From positions 181 to 64,180 of the forward strand of contig NZ_AZNZ01000010.1 in NCBI RefSeq assembly GCF_000510725.1: 64,000 nt of DNA. Reading direction: 5' to 3'. Positions 23,306 through 30,649 of this stretch are shown piece by piece. The notes beneath the pieces were generated by a model. The model did not search any database. It was given only the letters and a program-made list of their open reading frames with translations, and had not been told where the DNA came from. A program made the translations under genes and the position numbers. The stretch comes from Pseudoxanthomonas sp. J31. GTDB taxonomy: Bacteria; Pseudomonadota; Gammaproteobacteria; Xanthomonadales; Xanthomonadaceae. Numbering within the stretch: the first letter of the stretch is position 1; each line of letters opens with the position of its first letter.

Positions 23306-23662
23306 ATGCGCATCCTCGGCTTACTGTTGGTCATCGGCCTGGCCGGCGGCCTGTACGCCTGGTGGTCGAAAGCCCCGGCGGAGCTGCATCCGGACGATCC
23401 GCGGCGGCTGACCGGCGAGGCCGGCATCGTGATGCTGGCCGCCGACTGGTGCGGCTACTGCCGCCGCCAGCGCAGCGAATTCGAGCGTGCCGGCGTGCCC
23501 TACCGCGTGCTGGACGTCGACCGGGAAGAGGGCGGGCTGGCCATGCGCGCGCTGGGCGCGCGCGGCGTCCCGGTCACCGTGGTCGGCCAGGCCGTGGTCC
23601 ACGGCTACGACCCCGCCGCCTTGGACCAAAGGCTTACCCCGCTGGGCGACGACGTCTATTAA
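23306..23662 (+). CDS. Membrane-anchored glutaredoxin/thioredoxin-like protein
   Basis: A small redox protein, 118 residues from ATG 23306. Residues 1-20 form one hydrophobic segment ([20 protein letters not shown]), likely an inner-membrane anchor with the rest in the periplasm. The active site is Cys49-Gly-Tyr-Cys52 ([10 protein letters not shown]), and the cis-proline loop is [10 protein letters not shown], as in glutaredoxins. The compact C terminus ([11 protein letters not shown]) also fits that fold. The partner is unknown; dsbB lies about 7 kb away. An in-frame ATG at 23270 would place charged residues before the anchor and is less likely. Confidence 0.85.
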   Translation: MRILGLLLVIGLAGGLYAWWSKAPAELHPDDPRRLTGEAGIVMLAADWCGYCRRQRSEFERAGVPYRVLDVDREEGGLAMRALGARGVPVTVVGQAVVHGYDPAALDQRLTPLGDDVY

Positions 23663-23736
23663 CCTGCGCGGCGCCGCACGGTCACGCCGGCGACGCCTTT
23701 CCATTACCCGCAACACACACCGAAGGACCTCCACCG

Positions 23737-24723
23737 ATGAAGACCCCCGTTCGAGTTGCCGTGACCGGTGCCGCCGGCCAGATTGGCTATGCCCTGCTGT
23801 TCCGCATCGCTTCCGGCGAGATGCTGGGCAAGGACCAGCCCGTGATCCTGCAGCTGCTGGAGCTGCCGATGGAGAAGGCCCAGGCCGCGCTGAAGGGCGT
23901 GATCATGGAGCTGGAGGACTGCGCGTTCCCGCTGCTGGCCGGCATCATCGGCACCGACGATCCGGAAGTGGCGTTCAAGGACGCCGACGTGGCCCTGCTG
24001 GTCGGCGCGCGTCCGCGCGGCCCGGGCATGGAGCGCAAGGACCTGCTGCTGGAGAACGCCAAGATCTTCACCGCCCAGGGTGCCGCGCTGAACAAGGTCG
24101 CCAAGCGCGACGTCAAGGTGCTGGTGGTCGGCAACCCGGCCAACACCAACGCCTACATCGCCATGAAGTCCGCCCCCGACCTGCCGAAGGAGAACTTCAC
24201 CGCGATGCTGCGCCTGGACCACAACCGCGCGCTGAGCCAGCTGGCCGCCAAGGCCAACGTCGCCGTCGGCGACATCGAGAAGCTGGTGGTGTGGGGCAAC
24301 CACAGCCCGACCATGTACCCGGACTACCGCTTCGCCACGGTCAAGGGCGAGTCGCTGAAGGACAAGATCAACGACGCCGACTGGAACGCCAACGAGTTCA
24401 TCCCGAAGGTCGGCAAGCGCGGCGCCGCCATCATCGAGGCCCGCGGCCTGTCCTCGGCCGCCTCGGCCGCCAACGCCGCCATCGACCACATCCGCGACTG
24501 GGTGCTGGGCAGCAACGGCAAGTGGGTGACCATGGGCATCCCGTCCGACGGCTCCTACGGCATCCCGGAGGGCGTGATCTTCGGCTTCCCGGTGACCACC
24601 GAGAACGGCAAGTACACCATCGTCAAGGACCTGCCGATCGACGAGTTCAGCCAGAAGGCCATCGACAAGACCCTGGCCGAGCTGGAAGAAGAGCGCGCCG
24701 GCGTCGCCCACCTGCTGGGCTGA
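23737..24723 (+). CDS. mdh: Malate dehydrogenase (type 2)
   Basis: The enzyme interconverts malate and oxaloacetate with NAD in the TCA cycle. ATG 23737 gives 328 residues, typical of the type 2 group. The N-terminal dinucleotide motif is [12 protein letters not shown], the substrate arginine loop [13 protein letters not shown], and the catalytic histidine lies in [13 protein letters not shown]. The frame is open for about 370 bases further upstream over the glutaredoxin gene, but AAGGACCTCCACCG precedes only this ATG. It ends at a strong terminator. Confidence 0.98.
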   Translation: MKTPVRVAVTGAAGQIGYALLFRIASGEMLGKDQPVILQLLELPMEKAQAALKGVIMELEDCAFPLLAGIIGTDDPEVAFKDADVALLVGARPRGPGMERKDLLLENAKIFTAQGAALNKVAKRDVKVLVVGNPANTNAYIAMKSAPDLPKENFTAMLRLDHNRALSQLAAKANVAVGDIEKLVVWGNHSPTMYPDYRFATVKGESLKDKINDADWNANEFIPKVGKRGAAIIEARGLSSAASAANAAIDHIRDWVLGSNGKWVTMGIPSDGSYGIPEGVIFGFPVTTENGKYTIVKDLPIDEFSQKAIDKTLAELEEERAGVAHLLG

Positions 24724-24787
24724 TCCGCCGCCGCCGGGCCCGGGCGTGCCGTGCGCGTCCGGGAGCCGGCGCGGAAGCGTGGAAGGG

Positions 24788-24819
24788 AAAAGCGCCGGAC
24801 ATCGTCCGGCGCTTTTTTT
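24788..24819 (+). terminator. Terminator of mdh
   Basis: A perfect 13-base-pair stem (24788-24800 with 24804-24816) with an ATC loop ends in an uninterrupted run of seven Ts. It is one of the clearest intrinsic terminators in the window and, with A residues on the other side, may also work for the convergent monooxygenase gene. Confidence 0.92.
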
Positions 24820-24851
24820 CATCCAGCGGCCGCGTTCCGGCGAGGCCCGCC

Positions 24852-26084
24852 TTATCCGCCCAGGCCGAGCACGGCGACGTAGTCCGGCAGCTCGAGCAGG
24901 CCGTGGGCCTTGCGGTGCCTGGCCGCATGGTCGCCGCCGCCCGGCGCGAAGTGGCCGGCGGCCAGCCTGCGGTTACGGTGTTCCAGCTCCTCCCGGGTGC
25001 GCGGCAGCAGGATCGGTTCGCCATCGGTCGCCAGCGCCTGGTTGGCCTCGACGTAGGGCCGGAGCGCGCGTTCATAGGCCGCGAAGGCCGCTTCCGCGTC
25101 GGGCTGGGACGCCAGCTCCCCGGCGAGGACGTAGGCTCCGACCAGGGCGAGGCTGGTGCCCTGTCCCGACAGGAACGAGGGCGCGTAGGCGGCGTCGCCG
25201 ACCAGCGCCACGCGCCCGGAGGACCAGCGTGGCATGCGGATCTGGCTGACGGTGTCGAAGAACAGGTCGTTCGCCTTCTGCATCGCCTCGACCAGGCGCG
25301 GCACCTCCCAGCCGTCGTTCGCGAACACCTCGGCCGTGCGCTTGCGTTGCATGTCCACGTCGCCATGCGAGCGGAACGGCGGCTTGTCGCTGGCGAAGGT
25401 GAGGAACGCATGCAGGACCGCGTTGTCGCCGGTCGCGTAGATCCCGGCCATCCGGCCCGGGGCGGCGTAGCTGACGCTCTCGTGGGCGTACCCGGCGTGG
25501 TTGGGCATCGAGAACAGGTTGAAGCAGCGCCCGAGGTAGTGATTGAACTTCTCCTCCGGGCCGAACACCAGGGCGCGGGTCCGGGAGTGCAGGCCGTCGG
25601 CGCCGATGACGGCATCGAAGCGTTCCCGGGCGCCGCTGTGGAACCACACGTCGATGCCCTTGCCGTCGTCCATCAGGACGTCGATCGCATCGTTGAAGCG
25701 GTAGCGGATGCCTTTTTCCCGGGTTGCCTGGTGGAGCAGCGCCGTCAGCGCTCCGCGCGGCAGCTCCAGGTCGCGGCCGGGCACGCTGCCCGTCACCGCC
25801 CCGGGCGCCAGGGTGGCGATGGCGGTCCCGTCGCCGTCGACGAAGGTGAGCTTGCGCACTTCCACCTGGGCGGCGCGCAGCCGCGGGAGCAGCCCCATGC
25901 GCTCGACCACGTCGACCGCCGTGCCCCTCACGTCGATGGGATACCCCCCGGCGCGGAACCCCTTGGCGCGCTCGACGACCGAAACCTCGAAGCCGTACCG
26001 GTGCAGCCAGTACGCCAGCGCCGGGCCGGCGATGCTCGCGCCGGAGACCAGGATCTTCCTGCGGGGAACCTTGGTGCCAGACAT
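24852..26084 (-). CDS. FAD-dependent monooxygenase (PHBH fold)
   Basis: A flavoprotein hydroxylase of unknown substrate, 410 residues. The N-terminal FAD motif reads ILVSGASIAGPALAYWLHRYGFEVSVVER (GxSxxG form of the Rossmann motif). The mid-protein FADGLH-like DAVIGADGLHSRTR binds the pyrophosphate, and GRVALVGDAAYAPSFLSGQGTSLALVGAYVLAGEL is the second FAD motif. It is divergent from a TetR regulator, the layout of a regulated detoxification or antibiotic-modifying enzyme. TetX-type activity is possible but nothing here proves it. Confidence 0.9.
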   Translation of the reverse strand: MSGTKVPRRKILVSGASIAGPALAYWLHRYGFEVSVVERAKGFRAGGYPIDVRGTAVDVVERMGLLPRLRAAQVEVRKLTFVDGDGTAIATLAPGAVTGSVPGRDLELPRGALTALLHQATREKGIRYRFNDAIDVLMDDGKGIDVWFHSGARERFDAVIGADGLHSRTRALVFGPEEKFNHYLGRCFNLFSMPNHAGYAHESVSYAAPGRMAGIYATGDNAVLHAFLTFASDKPPFRSHGDVDMQRKRTAEVFANDGWEVPRLVEAMQKANDLFFDTVSQIRMPRWSSGRVALVGDAAYAPSFLSGQGTSLALVGAYVLAGELASQPDAEAAFAAYERALRPYVEANQALATDGEPILLPRTREELEHRNRRLAAGHFAPGGGDHAARHRKAHGLLELPDYVAVLGLGG

Positions 26085-26101
26085 CGGAGTACCTTCTAGT
26101 T

Positions 26102-26121
26102 AAGATGCATGCATGCATCGT
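26102..26121. promoter_or_regulatory. Operator-like palindrome 1 (monooxygenase/TetR)
   Basis: AAGATGCATGCATGCATCGT holds a perfect 16-bp palindrome at 26104-26119. It overlaps a candidate -10 for the monooxygenase: on the minus strand TTGACG (26146 to 26141) and TACGAT (26122 to 26117) are 18 bases apart. It shares 16 of 20 bases with the second site at 26148-26167, so both are probably TetR operators. Confidence 0.65.
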
Positions 26122-26147
26122 ATTGACGATGGATCGGGTGCGTCAAC

Positions 26148-26167
26148 AAGATGCGTCCATGTATCTT
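26148..26167. promoter_or_regulatory. Operator-like palindrome 2 (TetR autoregulation)
   Basis: AAGATGCGTCCATGTATCTT is an imperfect palindrome (extended by C and G on the flanks to 22 bases), centred 46 bases from site 1. It ends 18 bases before the TetR start codon, where repressor binding would block its own transcription. Confidence 0.6.
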
Positions 26168-26185
26168 GTGTGGCAGAGTAGGGGC

Positions 26186-26794
26186 ATGACGACCAATTCC
26201 CGCAGGCGCGGCGCGGCGCTGGACGAGGCGATCCTCGAGGCTGCCTGGGCCGAACTGATCGACAACGGCTACGCGGGTTTCACCCTGGAAGGGGTGGCCC
26301 GGCGTGCCGGCACCAGCCGCCCGGTCCTGTCCCGTCGCTGGGCGGGCAGCGCGGACCTGGCGGTCGCGGCCATGCGCCATTACATCGCGCAGAACCCGAT
26401 CCGGGTGCCGGACCTGGGCAACGTCCGCGCGGAACTGGTGCGGTTCCTGCGCGAGGTATCCGATCGCCGCGCGATCACCATCGCCCGCGTGCTGTTCGGC
26501 ATGAGGGACTACTTCATCGAGACGAGTTCCAGCGTGGCCGACCTGCGCAAGGCGCTGCACGAGCAGCTGGGGACCCGCCCGGTGATCGACGACATCCTCG
26601 AGCGGGGCATCCGCCGCGGCGAGATCGATCCGCGCAAGCTGACCGCCCGCCGCATCGCGCTGCCCCTGGAGCTGGTGAGCCACGAAGCGCTCATGACGCT
26701 CAAGCCAGTGCCCGCGGCGGTCATCGCCGAGATCCTCGACACGATCTTCCTGCCGCTCGTCGCGGCGGACCGGAAAGCCGCCGCGGCGTGGTGA
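26186..26794 (+). CDS. TetR/AcrR-family transcriptional regulator
   Basis: A 202-residue regulator from ATG 26186 (MTTNSRRRGAALDEAIL). Longer in-frame starts run through the operator-like sites and lack a good ribosome-binding site. The helix-turn-helix occupies about residues 15-60 (ILEAAWAELIDNGYAGFTLEGVARRAGTSRPVLSRRW). The C-terminal part (VLFGMRDYF, LEELVSHEAL-like region) is a TetR_C ligand domain. It is divergent from the flavin monooxygenase, which it probably represses until an inducer binds. Confidence 0.92.
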   Translation: MTTNSRRRGAALDEAILEAAWAELIDNGYAGFTLEGVARRAGTSRPVLSRRWAGSADLAVAAMRHYIAQNPIRVPDLGNVRAELVRFLREVSDRRAITIARVLFGMRDYFIETSSSVADLRKALHEQLGTRPVIDDILERGIRRGEIDPRKLTARRIALPLELVSHEALMTLKPVPAAVIAEILDTIFLPLVAADRKAAAAW

Positions 26795-26857
26795 GCGGGC
26801 GCCTGCTGGCGATGGCGCCCGGTGCCTTGCTGCGTTCGCCGGCATGGGCGTGGCTCC

Positions 26858-27142
26858 TCAGGTGCCCTGGACGATGAAGGCGCGGTACCGCGCTCCCCGG
26901 AAGCGGTGGCGGGCGATCGCCTGGTAGGCGTCGCCGTGATACCAGGCACGGGCCGCATCCATGTCGGGGAACTCGAGGATGACGGCCCCTTCGATGGGCG
27001 CTCCTTCCAGCATTTCGAATTCGCCGTAGCCCACCCGCACGGTGACGGGGTGGCCGGTGAGCTTGTCCGGTGCCTGGGCGTAGGTCGCCAGTGCTTGCGG
27101 ATCCAGGGTTTGTTCGCGGGTGAATACGACGTAGGCGGCCAT
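26858..27142 (-). CDS. DUF1330 family protein
   Basis: A 94-residue ferredoxin-like-fold (dimeric alpha/beta barrel) protein of the DUF1330 family, starting MAAYVVFTREQTLDPQALATYAQ. The family signature GAVILEFPDMDAARAWYHGDAYQAIARHR is complete. It has no known reaction. It is probably co-transcribed with the royal-jelly-family gene upstream (gap 86 bases) and the MDR gene beyond, all on the minus strand and facing away from the LysR gene. Confidence 0.9.
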   Translation of the reverse strand: MAAYVVFTREQTLDPQALATYAQAPDKLTGHPVTVRVGYGEFEMLEGAPIEGAVILEFPDMDAARAWYHGDAYQAIARHRFRGARYRAFIVQGT

Positions 27143-27228
27143 GGGGGACTCCGGTCTGGTCGTGGGGCAGGGTGTGGTGGAGCGTGCCGCGCAGCGGAGG
27201 AGGGGGAGGGGCGCTGCGGGCGGGGTGC

Positions 27229-28401
27229 TCAGGGGGAGCCGGGGGCGCGGGGCACGGCGTCCGGGAGATCGACGCGGAGCACCTCGAACGGCGGCTGCAT
27301 GGTTGAGGTGCCGTCGTTGAACGGCGCGGCGCCGTCGATCTGCGCGGCCGGCAGGTAGATGTGTCCCTTGCCGTCCAGGAACGGTGCATCGGCCCAGCGC
27401 AGGCGCCGGTCGCGCACGACCGGCGCGGTCGTGCCGTCCGGACGCCGCACCACCAGCGTGTTGTCCGCCAACCGCGTGTAGTACAGGCTGCCGTCCGCCG
27501 CCATGGCCGTCCCGCCCACCGGCGGGATCCCGAACCACGGACGCACCAGGCGTGCCAGCGCTTCGTCGTCGATGTCGTCGTCGTCCAGGTAGCGCGTCTG
27601 GATCTGTGACAGCGGGCCGGACAGCGGGCCGAAATACAGCACCTGGCCGTCCGGGCTCAGTTCCAGCGGATCCGCGTTGACCTGCAGCGGCTTGCCGTCG
27701 CCGCCGCGCAGGACCTTGCCGGCGACCTCGATCGTGTCGCCCGCGCGGGCGCGGACGAACGGCTGGCCGTCGAAGCGGCGGCGGACGCGGCCGTCCTCCA
27801 GGTCCAGCACCAGGACCGCGCCTTCGCCCGCGTCGGTCAGGTACGCATGCCTGCCGTGGATGCGTATGTCGTCGACGTAGCTGTGTGCCCGGATCGCCTC
27901 GTCCGGGATCAGGTAGGTGCGGACCACCGTGTCGGTGCGGGGATCGACGTGGACCACCTTGGGGCCGTGCCGCACCGGTTCGCCGCCGAACTCCGGGGCG
28001 CCGCTGTCGACGATCCACAGGCCGCCTTGCGCGTCCTGGTGGATGGCATTGACGCTGACCAGCACGCCGGCCGCTTCCCTGCCCGGTGCCCAGCTGTTCC
28101 AGGCCGCGTCCGGGTAGGGGACCAGGGTGCCGTCTTCGCGGGCGATGGCCACGGCCGGGCGCGTGTCGCCGTTGGCCGTCCATCGCGGCGAGCCGACGAT
28201 GAAACGGCCATTGCCGTCGACGACGACCGCGTTCCAGGGCATGCGGTCGTTCTGGCGCACGACGACCGGCGGCTGTGCCGCGGCGCGCGGCGCGACGGTG
28301 GCCGCGGACCCGGCATCCGGCGCGGCGCGGAGCGGCGATGCCGCGGTCATCAGCGCTGCCAGCGCCAGGGCGGCAGCGAACGGGGCGCGGGTGTTGTCCA
28401 T
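27229..28401 (-). CDS. Secreted major royal jelly/yellow-family beta-propeller protein
   Basis: A 390-residue protein with a signal peptide (MDNTRAPFAAALALAALMTAASPLRAA, cleavage near residue 27). The body matches the bacterial branch of the major royal jelly protein/yellow family: NAIHQDAQGGLWIVDSGAPEFGG, DDIRIHGRHAYLTDAGEGAVLVLDLEDG, the ADPLELSPDGQVLYFGPLSG strand and WADAPFLDGKGHIYLPAAQI. The fold is a six-bladed propeller; the bacterial function is unknown. The next gene upstream (MDR) is 12 bases away, so they form one transcription unit. Confidence 0.88.
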   Translation of the reverse strand: MDNTRAPFAAALALAALMTAASPLRAAPDAGSAATVAPRAAAQPPVVVRQNDRMPWNAVVVDGNGRFIVGSPRWTANGDTRPAVAIAREDGTLVPYPDAAWNSWAPGREAAGVLVSVNAIHQDAQGGLWIVDSGAPEFGGEPVRHGPKVVHVDPRTDTVVRTYLIPDEAIRAHSYVDDIRIHGRHAYLTDAGEGAVLVLDLEDGRVRRRFDGQPFVRARAGDTIEVAGKVLRGGDGKPLQVNADPLELSPDGQVLYFGPLSGPLSQIQTRYLDDDDIDDEALARLVRPWFGIPPVGGTAMAADGSLYYTRLADNTLVVRRPDGTTAPVVRDRRLRWADAPFLDGKGHIYLPAAQIDGAAPFNDGTSTMQPPFEVLRVDLPDAVPRAPGSP

Positions 28402-28413
28402 GTGCGTCCTCCC

Positions 28414-29421
28414 TCAGAAGCCGGCCAGCACCACCTTGCCCTGCGCCTTGCCGCTCTCGATCAGCGCATGCGCGCGGCGCAGGTTCCCGGCGTTGATGGT
28501 GCCCAGCCGGTGGTTGACCGTGCTGCGGATCCGGCCGGCGTCCACCAGCGCGGCCACTTCGGCAAGCAGCCGGCCCTGCTCGTCCATGTCGGGCGTTTCG
28601 AACAGCGGCCGGGTGAACATCAGCTCCCAGTGCAGCGAGATCGACTTCAGCTTCAGCTGCATGACGTCCAGCGGCTCGTCGTCGATCACCGCCATGGCGC
28701 CCTGCGGCTTGAGGCTCTCGACGATTTCCGCGAAGTGCTCGCCGGTGCGGGTCAGGGCGGCGACGGCGTCGACCTGGTGGATGCCGGCGGCCCTGAGCGC
28801 GGTGGACAGCGGCTGGCGATGGTCGATCACCGCATGCGCGCCCAGCTCCAGGCACCACTGCCGGGTTTCCGGCCGCGAGGCGGTGGCGACGATCCGCAGC
28901 TGCGTGAGCTGGCGGGCCAGCTGGATCAGGATCGAGCCGACGCCGCCGGCACCGCCGACGACCAGCAGTGTCTGGCCGGCGCCGCCGCCTCTGGGAACGC
29001 GCAGGCGGTCGAACAGCAGTTCGTAGGCGGTGATCGCGGTCAGCGGCAGGGCCGCCGCGGCGGCATCGTCGAGCGAGCGCGGCGCGCGGGCGACGATGCG
29101 TTCGTCCACCGCGTGCAGTTCGGCGTTGGTGCCCGGGCGGTTGATCGCGCCTGCGTAATAGACCCGGTCGCCTGGCGCAAACAGGGTGACCCCGCTGCCC
29201 ACGGCTTCGACCACGCCCACCGCGTCCCAGCCCAGGACCTCGACCTGGCCGTCGGCCGGCTTGCGGCCCTGGCGGATCTTGGTATCGACCGGATTGACGG
29301 AGATGGCCTTGACCCGCACCAGGAGATCGCGTGGGCCGTAGGCCGGGGTGGGCAGTTCGACGTCCTCCAGGGCGCGGGCGTCGGTAATGGGCAGGTTGTG
29401 GCGATAACCAACGGCTTTCAT
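28414..29421 (-). CDS. Zinc-type alcohol dehydrogenase-like / quinone oxidoreductase (MDR)
   Basis: A medium-chain reductase of the zinc-independent quinone-oxidoreductase-like group, 335 residues, starting MKAVGYRHNLPITDARALEDVELPTPA. NADPH binding is shown by LLVVGGAGGVGSILIQLAR, and the substrate-side NPVDTKIRQG and LGWDAVGVVEAVGSGVTLF motifs fit the family. The catalytic zinc cysteine/histidine pattern is absent. It is first in a minus-strand unit with the royal-jelly gene and is divergent from a LysR regulator. A close paralogue lies at 47758-48777. Confidence 0.92.
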   Translation of the reverse strand: MKAVGYRHNLPITDARALEDVELPTPAYGPRDLLVRVKAISVNPVDTKIRQGRKPADGQVEVLGWDAVGVVEAVGSGVTLFAPGDRVYYAGAINRPGTNAELHAVDERIVARAPRSLDDAAAAALPLTAITAYELLFDRLRVPRGGGAGQTLLVVGGAGGVGSILIQLARQLTQLRIVATASRPETRQWCLELGAHAVIDHRQPLSTALRAAGIHQVDAVAALTRTGEHFAEIVESLKPQGAMAVIDDEPLDVMQLKLKSISLHWELMFTRPLFETPDMDEQGRLLAEVAALVDAGRIRSTVNHRLGTINAGNLRRAHALIESGKAQGKVVLAGF

Positions 29422-29469
29422 GGCGGTGCGTCCTCGGCGTGGTGCGGGTGGAGGACTGCACTCTAGGAA

Positions 29470-29520
29470 TTCAAGCTAGAATTGATAAGCCAACATGATT
29501 GAATTCATATTCAAATGTTG
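29470..29520. promoter_or_regulatory. LysR operator region with inverted repeats
   Basis: Between the divergent MDR and LysR genes are two AT-rich dyads in otherwise GC-rich DNA: TTCAA and TTGA halves around 29470-29485, and TTGAAT-TCAT-ATTCAA at 29499-29514. The second is embedded in a larger CAACAT...ATGTTG repeat (29491-29520) that includes the LysR start codon. These are candidate LysR binding and autoregulation sites. Confidence 0.5.
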
Positions 29521-30438
29521 ATTGAAAATCTTGGCGACCTGCGGGTGCTCGTGCAGACCGCGCGTACCGGCAGCCTGACCGGCGCCGCACGCGCGCTGGG
29601 GATCACGCCGGCGGCCGCCAGTGCGACGCTGAAGCGCCTGGAAGCCCAGCTCGGGGTGCGCCTGTTCGAACGTTCCACGCGGGCGATGCGGCTGACCCCG
29701 CAGGGCCAGATCCTGCTGGATTACGCCAGCCGCGCGTTCGAGCTGGTGGAGGAAGGCGAGGCGCAGGCCACGGTCGACCGCGCCGGCCTGGTGGGCCTGA
29801 TCCGCCTGGCTGCGCCCTCGGACCTGGCGCGCGCGACCCTGCTGCCCTGGCTGGACGAATTCATGGCCGCCCACCCCGGCGTGCGCCTCGCGCTGTCGGT
29901 CGGCGACCGCCCGCTGGACGTGGTGCGCGACGAGGTCGACCTGGCGATCCGCTATGGCCACCTCGTTGATTCGCGGCTGGTGGCGCGCAGGCTGATGGAT
30001 ACCGCGCCGGTGGTCGTCGCCTCGCCGGCGTACCTGGCGCGGCACCCGGCACCGCAGACGCCGATGGAACTGCTGGGCCACAACTGCCTGGCCTACGACC
30101 GCGGCGGCCGCCCGCACCGCACCTGGCGCTTCACCCGCGATGGGCAGTCGGTGGAAGTGCAGGTCGATGGCGACCGCAGCGTGGACGATGCCTCGCTGGC
30201 GCGGCAATGGGCGCTCGCCGGCGCCGGCATCCTGATCAAGACCCCGGTCGAACAGCGCCAGGACCTGGCCGAGGGACGCCTGGTGCGGCTGCTGCCGGAC
30301 TGGCGGACCGAACGCTATCCGCTGAACGCGATCCTGCCCAGCGGACGCTTCGTCCCGGTGCGCGTGCGCGCGCTGGTGGATTTCCTCGCCGCGCGGTTCG
30401 AGCGCGTCTCCGCATCGCTGGCCGGATTGCTGGGCTGA
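29515..30438 (+). CDS. LysR-family transcriptional regulator
   Basis: A 307-residue LysR regulator. The helix-turn-helix is in residues 5-60 (LGDLRVLVQTARTGSLTGAARALGITPAAASATLKRLEAQLGVRLFERSTRAMRLTPQGQ), followed by a linker helix and a periplasmic-binding-like effector domain (GLIRLAAPSDLARATLLPWL). The start ATG 29515 lies inside an inverted repeat and has almost no Shine-Dalgarno, so the message may be poorly translated or near-leaderless. It probably controls the divergent MDR and royal-jelly unit. Confidence 0.93.
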   Translation: MLIENLGDLRVLVQTARTGSLTGAARALGITPAAASATLKRLEAQLGVRLFERSTRAMRLTPQGQILLDYASRAFELVEEGEAQATVDRAGLVGLIRLAAPSDLARATLLPWLDEFMAAHPGVRLALSVGDRPLDVVRDEVDLAIRYGHLVDSRLVARRLMDTAPVVVASPAYLARHPAPQTPMELLGHNCLAYDRGGRPHRTWRFTRDGQSVEVQVDGDRSVDDASLARQWALAGAGILIKTPVEQRQDLAEGRLVRLLPDWRTERYPLNAILPSGRFVPVRVRALVDFLAARFERVSASLAGLLG

Positions 30439-30493
30439 ACCCGCCGCCGCGAAATACGCTGGCCCCGCGGCCAGGCCCGTCGGGCACGGCGCA

Positions 30494-30510
30494 TTGATCG
30501 CATCGATCAA
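30494..30510. promoter_or_regulatory. Propionate-regulon operator candidate upstream of prpE
   Basis: TTGATC-GCATC-GATCAA is a 17-bp dyad with perfect six-base arms. It has the same arms and the same five-base spacer as the dyad at 41302-41318 in the regulator/prpB promoter region. It lies about 140 bases before the prpE start codon. Confidence 0.6.
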
Positions 30511-30649
30511 CCTGTGGCTTGCAGGAACGCCCGGGAAACCCGGGGTTCCGCGCATTCAGCCCGGTCTTTTCGACCAAGGTCTGACGCGCGGGTCCCATCG
30601 ACGGGGACTATGCTCGGCCCATTCCCTGCAGGGGAAGTGGGAGAGGGCC

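Noticed and set aside
24852-26084. Calling the monooxygenase TetX (tetracycline destructase)
   Set aside because: The fold is shared by many hydroxylases; the TetR neighbour is suggestive only and no substrate residues could be assigned.
26858-29461. One 867-residue frame running through DUF1330, royal-jelly and MDR genes
   Set aside because: Only the last 94 residues are real (DUF1330). The upstream part is out of frame with the two real genes it crosses and is Arg/Pro/Gly-rich.
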